Origin: Aquiflexum sp. TKW24L
Lineage (GTDB): Bacteria; Bacteroidota; Bacteroidia; Cytophagales; Cyclobacteriaceae
Direction: 5' to 3'
NCBI RefSeq assembly: GCF_023502205.1
Contig: NZ_JAMFLG010000029.1
Location: 1-59,972, forward strand
DNA length: 59,972 nt
The stretch's first letter is position 1; each line of letters starts with the position of its first letter. Of the stretch, positions 26,789 through 37,751 are shown one piece after another. The translations under genes were made by a program, and so were the position numbers. Below the pieces are notes generated by a model that did no database searches, had not been told where the DNA came from, and worked only from the letters and a program-made list of their open reading frames with translations.

Positions 26789-28468
26789 ATGGCAGAAAAT
26801 ACGTATGACGCTATCGTTGTAGGCTCCGGTATAAGCGGCGGATGGGCAGCGAAAGAGTTGACAGAAAAAGGATTAAAGGTTCTCATGCTCGAAAGAGGAC
26901 CTAATATAGTACACAAAACAGATTATAAAACCGCAACACTTGCTCCTTGGGAAGTACCTCACCGAGGGAGAAGAACAGTTGAGATGGTAGAAAACCATCC
27001 TAATCTTAAAAGGGATTATGTACTGAACGAGCTTAATCTAGATTGGTGGGCACATGAATCAGAGTCACCTTATATTGAAACCAAACCATTCACTTGGTTT
27101 AGAGGATATCAAGTCGGAGGAAGATCGTTGTTATGGGGAAGACAAAGTTACAGACTTGGGGATATTGATTTCGAAGCCAACCTCAAAGAAGGCATTGCTG
27201 TTGATTGGCCTGTCAGGTATAAAGACCTAGCTCCATGGTATTCGTATGTGGAGAAATTTGCCGGAATATCAGGAAACAAAGATGGACTTGCCCAGCTTCC
27301 GGATGGGGAATTCCAACCTCCAATGCCGCTAAACTGCGTGGAAAAAGATGTAGCTGATAGAGTGAAGAAAGCATTTGACGGAAAAAGACTCGTCACTATC
27401 GGAAGGGTAGCCAATTTAACCCAACCATTGGAAGGAAGATCCCAATGTCAGTTTAGAAATAAATGCTCCTTAGGATGTCCTTTTGGAGGATATTTCAGTA
27501 CCCAAGCTTCCACCATGCCTGCTGCAATCAAAACCGGGAACTTGACTTTGAGACCATGGTCCATTGTCACCAAACTGATTTATGACAAAGACAGCAAAAA
27601 GGCCACTGGGGTTGAAATCATAGACGGGGAGACGAATCAGACGTATGAATTCAATGCCAAGATCGTTTTTCTTTGTGCATCGGCATTTAATTCCACATCC
27701 ATATTGATGAGATCTGCGACAGATATTTGGCCTGAAGGCTTGGGCAGCAGCTCCGGGGAATTGGGGCATAATGTGATGGATCACCATTTTAGATTAGGTG
27801 CAAATGGAACTGCCGAAGGATACGATGACAAGTATTACTTTGGAAGAAGACCTAATGGTGTGTACATCCCAAGATTTAGAAACATCGATGGAGATAAGAG
27901 AGACTATATTCGTGGCTTTGGGTATCAGGGCGGCGCTTCCCGGTCAGGGTGGAGCAGGAATGTCGCTGAAATGAACTTTGGAGCTCCAATGAAGGAAGCA
28001 TTGAGCGAGCCGGGACCTTGGAGTATGGGAATCACTGCTTTTGGTGAAATCCTACCTTACCATGAAAACACCATCAAACTCAGCAAGGACAAGGTCGACA
28101 AATGGGGCATTTCCATCCTAGAGATGGATGCCGAAATAAAGGAAAACGAGAAGAAAATGAGGGTGGACATGATGAATGATGCTGCCGAAATGTTGGAAGC
28201 TGCAGGATTGAAAAATGTCAATACTTTTGACTCAGGCTACACTTTCGGTCAAGGAATCCATGAAATGGGCACAGCAAGAATGGGCAGAGATCCCAAGACA
28301 TCTGTTTTGAATGGAAACAATCAGGTATGGGATGCAAAAAATGTATTTGTCACTGATGGAGCCTGCATGACATCAGCAGCGGCCCAAAATCCATCCTTGA
28401 CTTATATGGCTCTGACAGCCAGGGCAGTAGATTTTGCTGTCACCGAACTTAAGAAAGGTAATTTATAA
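26789..28468 (+). CDS. GMC family FAD oxidoreductase with 3Fe-4S-type Cys motif (second copy)
   Basis: 559 residues, closely similar in layout to the copy at 13209-14903. FAD motif VVGSGISGGWAAKELTEKG (about residues 10-28); the cluster-type motif CX5CX3C at C220, C226 and C230; C-terminal HEMGTARMGRDP and AAQNPSLTYMALTARA with the active-site His and Asn. It has no export signal of its own; the subunit-3 protein encoded 19 bp downstream could carry it through the Tat pathway. Expected reaction: sugar or glycoside hydroxyl to ketone, electrons to cytochrome c. It sits in the five-gene plus-strand operon. Confidence 0.92.
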   Translation: MAENTYDAIVVGSGISGGWAAKELTEKGLKVLMLERGPNIVHKTDYKTATLAPWEVPHRGRRTVEMVENHPNLKRDYVLNELNLDWWAHESESPYIETKPFTWFRGYQVGGRSLLWGRQSYRLGDIDFEANLKEGIAVDWPVRYKDLAPWYSYVEKFAGISGNKDGLAQLPDGEFQPPMPLNCVEKDVADRVKKAFDGKRLVTIGRVANLTQPLEGRSQCQFRNKCSLGCPFGGYFSTQASTMPAAIKTGNLTLRPWSIVTKLIYDKDSKKATGVEIIDGETNQTYEFNAKIVFLCASAFNSTSILMRSATDIWPEGLGSSSGELGHNVMDHHFRLGANGTAEGYDDKYYFGRRPNGVYIPRFRNIDGDKRDYIRGFGYQGGASRSGWSRNVAEMNFGAPMKEALSEPGPWSMGITAFGEILPYHENTIKLSKDKVDKWGISILEMDAEIKENEKKMRVDMMNDAAEMLEAAGLKNVNTFDSGYTFGQGIHEMGTARMGRDPKTSVLNGNNQVWDAKNVFVTDGACMTSAAAQNPSLTYMALTARAVDFAVTELKKGNL

Positions 28469-28487
28469 TCTTTAAAAGAATTGAATC

Positions 28488-29048
28488 ATGGCAATGAATA
28501 GAAGAGATGCATTGAAAAGCGTCATTTTGATGATGGGAGGAACAATGGTCGGGGCCAATGTAATCCTGACGGGATGTGCCCCGGAAGACCAAATTGTAGG
28601 TTTGGAGTTTTCGCCAAAAGACATAGCTTTCTTGGATGAGATCGGAGAAGCAATCATCCCAACCACAGATACTCCGGGTGCCAAAGCTGTAGGAATTGGT
28701 AGCTTTATGGTTATGATGGTAAAGGACACCTATAATGCTGAGCAACAGACAGCCTTTGTAGATGGATTGAATTTTATCCGAAAGGATTTCAAATCATCCA
28801 AAGGAAGTGATTTTATGGAGGCTACTTTAGATGAGCGAACCGCTTACCTCAATGAACTAAAAACAAAATCAACAGCAAATTCAGAAGACAAAAATGCAGC
28901 AGTGGTCAAAATGCTGCAAGATTTGACAGTTTTGGGATATTTTACTTCTGAGGTTGGTGCTACACAGCAATTGAGATATTACGAAGTTCCTGGCAAATAC
29001 GATCCTTGTATCGAGTACAAGCTAGGCGATAAGGCTTACGCTATTTGA
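28488..29048 (+). CDS. Gluconate 2-dehydrogenase subunit 3 family protein (second copy)
   Basis: 186 residues. It begins MAMNRRDALKSVILMMGGTM, a twin-arginine-type signal, followed by VILTGC, a lipobox with Cys at about residue 29, so the complex may be lipid-anchored, unlike the first copy. The helical domain shares 'IAFLDEIGEAIIPTTDTPGAKA' with the subunit at 14915. Role: small subunit and export partner of the GMC enzyme just upstream (19 bp). A strong hairpin at 29063-29086 follows. Confidence 0.88.
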   Translation: MAMNRRDALKSVILMMGGTMVGANVILTGCAPEDQIVGLEFSPKDIAFLDEIGEAIIPTTDTPGAKAVGIGSFMVMMVKDTYNAEQQTAFVDGLNFIRKDFKSSKGSDFMEATLDERTAYLNELKTKSTANSEDKNAAVVKMLQDLTVLGYFTSEVGATQQLRYYEVPGKYDPCIEYKLGDKAYAI

Positions 29049-29062
29049 TTAAATCCAAATCT

Positions 29063-29086
29063 AGAGACTGTCCAAGGACAGTCTCT
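29063..29086 (+). terminator. Perfect 11-bp inverted repeat, terminator or attenuator
   Basis: The arms AGAGACTGTCC and GGACAGTCTCT flank AA, and TTCTCC follows. The T-run is poor, so it may be a partial terminator, an RNA-processing stem or an operator between the subunit-3 gene and the last isomerase gene. Confidence 0.5.
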
Positions 29087-29109
29087 TCTCCGTTACACAA
29101 AAACCCAGT

Positions 29110-30009
29110 ATGAAAAACAGAAGAAAATTTATCAAATTAAGTGCGGCCTTGAGTGCAGGTGCATTTTTACCCTTGCAATTTTGCTCGCCAAAAAAAGAAA
29201 GTGACACCCTTATGGAAGCAGAAATAGATGCCCTTCCCGGGATTTTGGACAACTTTGGACTCCAGCTATATTCTGTAAAAGAAAAAATGGCAGAAGACCC
29301 TGTAGCGACAATAAAAGCTATTTCAAAATTTGGATACACCCAAATTGAAGGATTCGACGATGGAAAAGGAATTTTTTGGGGTATGAAAAATACCGAATTC
29401 AAAAGCCTGACAGATGACTTGGGTCTCGATTTCTTTGCGTCTCACACCGATACTTATGAAAACTTAGAGAAACAGGCTGAAGAGGCTGCAGCTATTGGAA
29501 TGAAATACCTGATCAATCCTTGGGTGGGACCTCAGAAATCCATGGATGATTTTAAGCGGATCACAGATGATTTTAACAAACATGGTGAAATCTGTAAAAA
29601 GCATGGAATCAGGTTTGCCTACCATAACCACGGTTATACTTTTATAGACGTGGATGGTCAGATTCCGCATGATTATATGTTGAACAATACTGATCCAGGC
29701 CTGGTAGATTTTGAAATGGATACTTATTGGGTTTATACCGCTGGCAAAGACCCAATAGAATACATCAAAAAGTATCCTAATAGGTTTACATTAGGTCACG
29801 TCAAAGATAAATCCGGTGAGCTCGAATTTTCAGAACCCAATGGTTCTACCATTATCGGGACAGGAATAATGGATTTCCCAAGCATTCTCCGGGCGGGAAT
29901 GGATAATGGAATGGACTATTTTATCGTGGAGCAAGAAAGATTTGATGGAACCAATCCCATGGAAGCTGCTGAAAAAAATGCTGCTTTTATGAAATCATTG
30001 GTGTTTTAA
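29110..30009 (+). CDS. Exported sugar phosphate isomerase/epimerase family protein (Tat lipoprotein)
   Basis: 299 residues. The start KNRRKFIKLSAALSAGAFLP is a twin-arginine signal and LQFC (Cys25) a lipobox, so the protein should be lipid-anchored in the periplasm. The TIM-barrel is shown by FGLQLYSVKEKM, FGYTQIEGFDDGKG, FASHTDTYENLEK, FAYHNHGYTF, VDFEMDTYWV, FTLGHVKDKSG and YFIVEQERFDG, with Glu/Asp/His metal ligands. The exact reaction is unknown; the setting points to epimerisation or isomerisation of oxidised sugars. Last gene of the plus operon; a terminator follows at 30016. Confidence 0.88.
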   Translation: MKNRRKFIKLSAALSAGAFLPLQFCSPKKESDTLMEAEIDALPGILDNFGLQLYSVKEKMAEDPVATIKAISKFGYTQIEGFDDGKGIFWGMKNTEFKSLTDDLGLDFFASHTDTYENLEKQAEEAAAIGMKYLINPWVGPQKSMDDFKRITDDFNKHGEICKKHGIRFAYHNHGYTFIDVDGQIPHDYMLNNTDPGLVDFEMDTYWVYTAGKDPIEYIKKYPNRFTLGHVKDKSGELEFSEPNGSTIIGTGIMDFPSILRAGMDNGMDYFIVEQERFDGTNPMEAAEKNAAFMKSLVF

Positions 30010-30015
30010 AAAGAA

Positions 30016-30048
30016 CGGCCTGCAATATCTTTTGCAGGCCTATTTTTC
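30016..30048 (+). terminator. Rho-independent terminator
   Basis: Stem GGCCTGCA / TGCAGGCC with a short AT-rich loop is followed by TATTTTTC. It ends the sugar-oxidation operon and reaches the stop of the convergent gene. Confidence 0.8.
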
Positions 30049-30701
30049 TATTCCACAAAATTTGATTTGATCGACCTTGAAGTATATATCAACAAGTAAA
30101 TAATCACAATCAGAATTACCAAAGCAGCTACTTCAAACTGGGCCCATATTTTGGACCTATTTACGATACGTTCAGAGTTAGATGCCAAATTTTTCCCTTC
30201 ATCCAATTGGATTTGAGATAGTCTCTCAAGATCTAAAATTGCCCGCTCAATCGAGGCATTATATTCTTTTACCTTATTGGCATTGATCCCTGTCTCAGTT
30301 GAAAAAAGAGATTGGTAATCTGCTATTCTCAGATTTTCCTGGATAATCTTTTTGAAGTCTGTCAAAAACCCGGCTTCAGCAACCGTCAGTTTAGTATCTT
30401 CAAATTCCTTGACAAGGTTCAAAATATCAGTCTCGTAATTACTGATATCTTCCACCACATGGCTATAATCACTCTCAAATTGACAGTGGTTTACCAATAG
30501 TTTTATTCTAAAAAGCTTTTCTGAAATGGAAAATATATAGCTCTCAACTACCAATCTATCCTCATAAAAGGAAACGAAAGAATTGCCGAGTTCATTAAAA
30601 TTTCTTCTTTCGAGGATATTTTTGCCAAAAATCATGATAATCAAAACTGTCAGGATTATGGCTACCTTAAGCTTTCTTCGTTGGGTTATTGTTCTCGACA
30701 T
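30048..30701 (-). CDS. Membrane protein with periplasmic four-helix-bundle (chemoreceptor-type) domain
   Basis: 217 residues from the ATG at 30701, preferred to the ATG at 30764 because it places basic residues (RTITQRRKLK) right before the first membrane helix (about 12-28). A helical region of about 150 residues follows, then a second membrane helix (about 185-206) and a short tail. This is the MCP four-helix-bundle sensor layout, but no signalling domain follows, so it is a stand-alone sensor or scaffold. Function unknown. Confidence 0.65.
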   Translation of the reverse strand: MSRTITQRRKLKVAIILTVLIIMIFGKNILERRNFNELGNSFVSFYEDRLVVESYIFSISEKLFRIKLLVNHCQFESDYSHVVEDISNYETDILNLVKEFEDTKLTVAEAGFLTDFKKIIQENLRIADYQSLFSTETGINANKVKEYNASIERAILDLERLSQIQLDEGKNLASNSERIVNRSKIWAQFEVAALVILIVIIYLLIYTSRSIKSNFVE

Positions 30702-30867
30702 AGTTTGGGACTTGTAATGAGATAGATTCCAATCCTTACCAACCAATTTTATTAAAGTTGGCAAAGATTATTGGAGAAATTTAAATCGAATTAAATTTTT
30801 TAGATTCAAATAACCTAAGATTCCGTGCAATATTTAATTTTTAATCCTTGAGAAAAAAGTAGCCAGG

Positions 30868-30903
30868 TCAAAAAAAAGAAAAACCTCCCTAATTTGAGGA
30901 GGT
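30868..30903 (-). terminator. Terminator of the tRNA cluster
   Basis: On minus: ACCTCC stem with GGAGGT, an 8-9 nt loop, then TTTTTCTTTTTTTT. It starts 2 nt after the encoded CCA of tRNA-Lys. Confidence 0.85.
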
Positions 30904-30905
30904 CT

Positions 30906-30981
30906 TGGTGATCCCGCTGGGATTCGAACCCAGGACCCATACATTAAAAGTGTATTGCTCTACCAGCTGAGCTACAGAATC
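30906..30981 (-). tRNA. tRNA-Lys (TTT), copy 1
   Basis: Cloverleaf with acceptor GATTCTG / CGGGATC, loop CTTTTAA giving anticodon TTT, T-arm GGTTCGAATCCC-type, and CCA encoded. It differs from copy 2 at one acceptor base (T6 for C6, a G-U pair). One 45-bp repeat unit lies directly upstream. Confidence 0.95.
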
Positions 30982-31022
30982 AATTGTTTTGCTCTACCAT
31001 CCCGATAGTTATCGGGATACGG
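30978..31022 (-). repeat. 45-bp tRNA-Lys-derived repeat, single unit before tRNA-Lys copy 1
   Basis: On the tRNA strand the unit reads like the tRNA 5' end (TGATTCCGTA), then ATCCCGAT-AACT-ATCGGGAT hairpin, then GGTAGAGCAA as in the tRNA D-arm, then AACAAT. Its period to the tRNA 5' end is exactly 45 bp, as in the array at 31371. Confidence 0.8.
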
Positions 31023-31063
31023 AATCATTCAAATAACTGAATTGAAATTCTCTTTAATAAATT

Positions 31064-31088
31064 GAGCATCCCCTCAGGAGAGATGCTC
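31064..31088 (-). terminator. Hairpin between tRNA-Arg and tRNA-Lys copy 1
   Basis: On minus: GAGCATC stem with GATGCTC and inner CTC/GAG pairs, followed by AATTTATTAAAG. It may end transcription of the Lys-Pro-Arg group or act as a processing site; the T-run is weak. Confidence 0.4.
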
Positions 31089-31102
31089 ATACAGTCTTTT
31101 CG

Positions 31103-31176
31103 TGATCCTGTCAGGAATCGAACCTGAAACCTACTGCTTAGAAGGCAGTTGCTCTATCCAATTGAGCTACAGGACC
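31103..31176 (-). tRNA. tRNA-Arg (TCT)
   Basis: Acceptor GGTCCTG / CAGGATC with discriminator A; anticodon stem ACTGC / GCAGT and loop CTTCTAA give TCT; T-arm with GTTCGATTCC. CCA is not encoded. Confidence 0.95.
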
Positions 31177-31186
31177 GGTAATTAAG

Positions 31187-31260
31187 TCGGGGTGGCAGGA
31201 TTCGAACCTACGACCTCCACATCCCAAATGTGGCGCGATACCGGGCTACGCTACACCCCG
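31187..31260 (-). tRNA. tRNA-Pro (TGG)
   Basis: Acceptor CGGGGTG / CACCCCG, discriminator A; anticodon stem CCACA / TGTGG and loop TTTGGGA give TGG; T-arm GGTTCGAATCC. CCA is not encoded. Confidence 0.95.
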
Positions 31261-31301
31261 AACTGTTTCAATCTATTTTGAAAAACCCTTTGATTTCTCA
31301 G

Positions 31302-31374
31302 TGATCCCGCTGGGATTCGAACCCAGGACCCATACATTAAAAGTGTATTGCTCTACCAGCTGAGCTACGGAATC
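31302..31374 (-). tRNA. tRNA-Lys (TTT), copy 2
   Basis: Same cloverleaf as copy 1 with acceptor GATTCCG / CGGGATC and loop CTTTTAA (anticodon TTT); here CCA is not encoded. Three 45-bp units stand immediately upstream. Confidence 0.95.
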
Positions 31375-31519
31375 ATTTGTTTTGCTCCACCGTCCCGATA
31401 GCTATCGGGATAAGGAATCATTTGTTTTGCTCTACCATCCCAATAGCTATCAGGATAAAGAATCATTTGTTTTGCTCTACCGTCCCGATAGCTATCGGGA
31501 TACGGAATCATTTGTTTTT
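31371..31519 (-). repeat. Tandem array of three 45-bp tRNA-Lys-derived units plus a partial fourth
   Basis: Units at 31371-31415, 31416-31460 and 31461-31505, partial at 31506-31519, all with an exact 45-bp period. On the tRNA strand each unit is TGATTCCGTA (tRNA 5' end), a palindrome TCCCGATAGCTATCGGGA in place of the tRNA's GCTCAGCT, then GGTAGAGCAA (tRNA D-arm) and AACAAA. In the middle unit two changes turn two C-G pairs into G-U pairs on the tRNA strand, keeping the stem there, while giving C-A mismatches on the other strand. Confidence 0.85.
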
Positions 31520-31600
31520 CCTGACACTTCGATATTTCTAGGTGGGGAATCAGTTACGATTTGATTTGTTTTTTTTTAAATCATTCCCGTAATTGGAGTG

Positions 31601-31632
31601 CAAATTTAAGCCTCTGATTTTAAAATGCCAAA
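31601..31632 (-). promoter_or_regulatory. Candidate promoter of the tRNA cluster
   Basis: On minus: TTTG (31629-31632), 20-nt spacer, TAAATTTG (31601-31608), a full match to the Bacteroidota -33/-7 pattern. It overlaps the start of the divergent TPR/SH3 gene at 31625. Confidence 0.5.
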
Positions 31633-32353
31633 CCTAAACCGAATCTTTCTCACAAAATTTATAATATTTTTATTCGCTTTTATACAAAGCTTTAATTGTC
31701 AGGCCAATATATCCAAGCTCCAAAAAGCAGATTCTTTGTTTTCTACGAAGAATTACCAAGAAGCAATGTTAGTTTATGAAGATTTGCTTAGTAATGAAGA
31801 AACTTTCTCGCCGGCAATGCTTTTGAAGATGGCTTTTATATCCGAAGGAAAGGGTGATTATTCAAGCGCTAGCTTCTTTTTGGCAAAATATTATGACAAA
31901 AATCCCCACCAAAGGGTGATAACAAAAATTAAATCCTTGACCGAACAAGCAAACTTAATCGGCTATGAATTGGATGACAGAGATCGACTTTTCAAGTTTA
32001 TATCAGATTTCCAAACCGAACTTGCAAGCACGTTTTCTTTTTTATTATTCCTATCTCTGATTCTTTTGTTCGTCTTTAGGTTGAAAGCCGATAAACCGAT
32101 GTATTACCTACCTACAGTTATCTTAATCGTGTTGGTATTTGTAATCAATAATTTCCTTTCAGAGCCCAAAACAGGTATTGTTACAGGAAGTCCGACGCTG
32201 ATCATGGACCAACCAACTGCCGGGGGAAAGCTGATTCAAGTCGTAGAGCCAGGCCATAGGGTTATCATCAAATCCACCAAAGACGTGTGGTATGAGGTAA
32301 CTTGGGGAGAAAAGGTAGCATTTGTCAAAAAGGACAATATCACGAGATTATAA
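31625..32353 (+). CDS. TPR-like and SH3-like membrane protein, BatE-like
   Basis: 242 residues. A signal/anchor helix (about 8-27) is followed by a TPR-like helical region (about 30-110: 'KADSLFSTKNYQEAMLVYEDLL', 'KGDYSSASFFLAKYYD'), two membrane helices (about 135-151 and 157-175), and a bacterial SH3-like domain (about 180-242, ending VAFVKKDNITRL). This order is like BatE of the Bacteroides aerotolerance operon, but no other bat gene is present here. A peptidoglycan- or complex-binding role is possible. It converges on the LON-domain gene with only 2 bp between stops. Confidence 0.7.
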   Translation: MPNLNRIFLTKFIIFLFAFIQSFNCQANISKLQKADSLFSTKNYQEAMLVYEDLLSNEETFSPAMLLKMAFISEGKGDYSSASFFLAKYYDKNPHQRVITKIKSLTEQANLIGYELDDRDRLFKFISDFQTELASTFSFLLFLSLILLFVFRLKADKPMYYLPTVILIVLVFVINNFLSEPKTGIVTGSPTLIMDQPTAGGKLIQVVEPGHRVIIKSTKDVWYEVTWGEKVAFVKKDNITRL

Positions 32354-32355
32354 TC

Positions 32356-32982
32356 CTAAAAATCCAAAGGTTCAAGATTTTTGAAATGCCCATTCATTTG
32401 GATTTTTTTCTTGGCAATTTCGATTTCACGCAAAACCGGGATTATTTTCATCATGTGAGTAGTAAGAAACTTGATTCTATCTGATTCCTTTGTCATCAGC
32501 ATAAGTTCATATTCTTCTGTCAGATTTAATCCGAGTTTATGGGCATAAGTAAAGGAATTGATTTTAAGAGGAATTATTTCAATATGGTACTCCATCAACC
32601 TGAACAGCTCCTTTAAGTAAAAAATAAATTCTGCATAATGGTTTTCTGCAACTCTGGGGTCATTGTCATAAAAAATCACATTACCGCCGGCATATAATTT
32701 ATCTTTCATGGGATTTTCAAAGGAAAGCATTTCGAAAATTCTCCTGCCCCGTGTTTTGATATCCATCCTACCATCATCATATTTCATAGTCACCTCTTCC
32801 AACTCCACCTCAGTGCCAAATGGCATTAAGTTATCGATATATACTGCAATCCCAAAGGCACTCTTTGTAGCTAAAACATCCTCAATAAGCTGTTTATATC
32901 TTGGTTCGAAAATATGGAGATTCAATTGTTCGCCTGGGAATGCAACAAGCTTTAAAGGAAATAAAGGCAGATAATGGTCCAT
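32356..32982 (-). CDS. LON substrate-binding domain protein
   Basis: 208 residues, single LON (PUA-like) domain: PLFPLKLVAFPGEQLNLHIFEPRYKQLIED at the start, FGIAVYI, VTMKYDDGRMDIKTRGRRIFEML. It lacks the AAA and protease domains of Lon, as is common for this stand-alone family, whose role is unclear (protein binding or adaptor). Length is normal. Its stop lies 2 bp from the stop of the convergent TPR/SH3 gene, without a terminator between. Confidence 0.87.
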   Translation of the reverse strand: MDHYLPLFPLKLVAFPGEQLNLHIFEPRYKQLIEDVLATKSAFGIAVYIDNLMPFGTEVELEEVTMKYDDGRMDIKTRGRRIFEMLSFENPMKDKLYAGGNVIFYDNDPRVAENHYAEFIFYLKELFRLMEYHIEIIPLKINSFTYAHKLGLNLTEEYELMLMTKESDRIKFLTTHMMKIIPVLREIEIAKKKIQMNGHFKNLEPLDF

Positions 32983-33077
32983 ATCTAACTAACCTGTGGG
33001 ATTGGATTTGGTTTGCTATAATTACAAAACCTCTTTTTTAGATTACGGATTTACAGTTATTTGGGTAAATTATTTAA

Positions 33078-33109
33078 CAAAAAAGGCTGTCCCAAATTTG
33101 AGACAGCCT
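33078..33109 (-). terminator. Terminator of the GAPDH gene
   Basis: On minus: AGGCTGTC / GACAGCCT stem, 10-nt loop, then TTTTTTG, starting about 24 nt after the gap stop. Confidence 0.85.
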
Positions 33110-33132
33110 GTTTCCGCAATGCATTTTATCCC

Positions 33133-34146
<1,014 letters not shown>

Positions 34147-34246
34147 TTAATTTATTGTTGTACTGGTTAGTATCCAAAAAGAAAATTTGAAGTTTAAAAT
34201 TTCATCTAATTCTATTGGTTCAATAATTAGATTGGGTTAAAATTAC

Positions 34247-34254
34247 CAAATATA
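34247..34254 (-). promoter_or_regulatory. Candidate -7 box of the GAPDH gene
   Basis: On minus TATATTTG matches TAnnTTTG; the -33 position at 20-nt spacing is CTTT, a partial match. It implies a leader of about 100 nt. Confidence 0.4.
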
Positions 34255-34426
34255 TCTTGCTCCCCAAAATTATTAAAGCTTTGAAAATGAACATTTTAAA
34301 ATAACTTCAAAATACAATCGATTGCGAAAAACCACCTAAAATCAAAACTCTGATAATCAGAAGAATAAATTTTTATGTGAAATTTTTGATCAAGGTTTCA
34401 ACACTTGACTGACATCAAGGCAGTTA

Positions 34427-34452
34427 CAAAAAAAAAGCGACCGAAGCCGCTT
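34427..34452 (-). terminator. Terminator of icd with UUCG tetraloop
   Basis: On minus: AAGCGGC-TTCG-GTCGCTT, with one G-U pair, then nine T. C(UUCG)G is an unusually stable loop. Confidence 0.88.
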
Positions 34453-34470
34453 TTCATAACTTATTCAAAA

Positions 34471-36822
<2,352 letters not shown>

Positions 36823-36934
36823 TTAATCAATTTATTGCGGTTTCAAATAAGGATTATACCAAGGGGAAATCAGGAAAAAGAAAGGGCAAATCCCGTGTGA
36901 TGCATTAAAAATTCTCCCTTAATCCCCATAAAAA

Positions 36935-37729
36935 TCAGGTTAATTCAAACCCATCAGCATCCATCCAAGCAGGGAATTTTATTCGGTATTCCTGCAGGGA
37001 ATTTAGGTCAAAGTCAACATAAAGTATTTCTTCTTTATTATCAGAAAAAGTTAAAGCTTCTCCTTTGTAATTATAAGCTGCTGAATGGCCTGAGTACAGG
37101 ACACCATTTCCATCTTCACCTATTCTATTGACTCCTATGACAAAAGAGAGGTTTTCAACTGCTCTTGCCTTCAGTAATATGTCCCAAGCATTGATTCTTG
37201 GGCTCGGCCAACTTGCCACATAAAAAAGAAGGTCGTATTCAAGTTCGCTTGCGTTTACCCTATTTCTGGACCAAACAGGAAACCGAAGGTCATAGCAAAT
37301 CTGCGGCATGATTCTCCAACCTTTCCATTCAAAAATTTTTCTTTCCCTACCCATGTCAAAATGAGCATCTTCCTCCGCCATCCTAAAAAGGTGTCTTTTA
37401 TCATACCAGTCAACTTTCCCATCCGGTGAAACCCAAAGTAAGCGATTGTAAAAACTTCCCTTTTCTGCCACTACCATACTTCCTGTGACAACTGCCTGAG
37501 TTTGGGCCGCTATCTGTTTCATCCATTTTGTGGTGGTGAAATTCATGGGTTCACTTACGTTATGAACATCCATTGTAAATCCTGTATTGAACATTTCTGG
37601 AAGAATGATCAAGTCGGCTTCGTAGTCGAGGTTCAATAACTTTTCCTCCAGCATTGCCATATTGGCTGTTTTGTCCTTCCAAAAAATGTCAGTCTGAACC
37701 AAGGCAATTTTAAGCGAAGTTGAAGTCAT
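36935..37729 (-). CDS. Carbon-nitrogen hydrolase, omega-amidase (YafV) type
   Basis: 264 residues, nitrilase superfamily. The catalytic triad is visible: Glu45 in LPEMFNTGF, Lys111 in YDKRHLFRM, and Cys145 in PQICYDLRFP. The pattern FNTGF and YDKRHLF belong to the omega-amidase YafV/Nit2-like group, which hydrolyses 2-oxoglutaramate-type compounds arising in transamination and salvage. It is cytosolic. It starts 22 bp after the stop of def on the same strand. Confidence 0.9.
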   Translation of the reverse strand: MTSTSLKIALVQTDIFWKDKTANMAMLEEKLLNLDYEADLIILPEMFNTGFTMDVHNVSEPMNFTTTKWMKQIAAQTQAVVTGSMVVAEKGSFYNRLLWVSPDGKVDWYDKRHLFRMAEEDAHFDMGRERKIFEWKGWRIMPQICYDLRFPVWSRNRVNASELEYDLLFYVASWPSPRINAWDILLKARAVENLSFVIGVNRIGEDGNGVLYSGHSAAYNYKGEALTFSDNKEEILYVDFDLNSLQEYRIKFPAWMDADGFELT

Positions 37730-37751
37730 TGGGAGATTAGGTATTGGGTTC

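Noticed and set aside
30978-31519. CRISPR-like array
   Set aside because: Only four units, period 45 bp with no unique spacers, and no cas genes; units derive from tRNA-Lys.
31382-31564. 60-codon frame with repeating LLYRPDSYRDKESFV-like peptide
   Set aside because: It is only the translation of the 45-bp DNA repeats (45 is a multiple of three); no start context, no family, and it lies on the strand opposite to the tRNAs.
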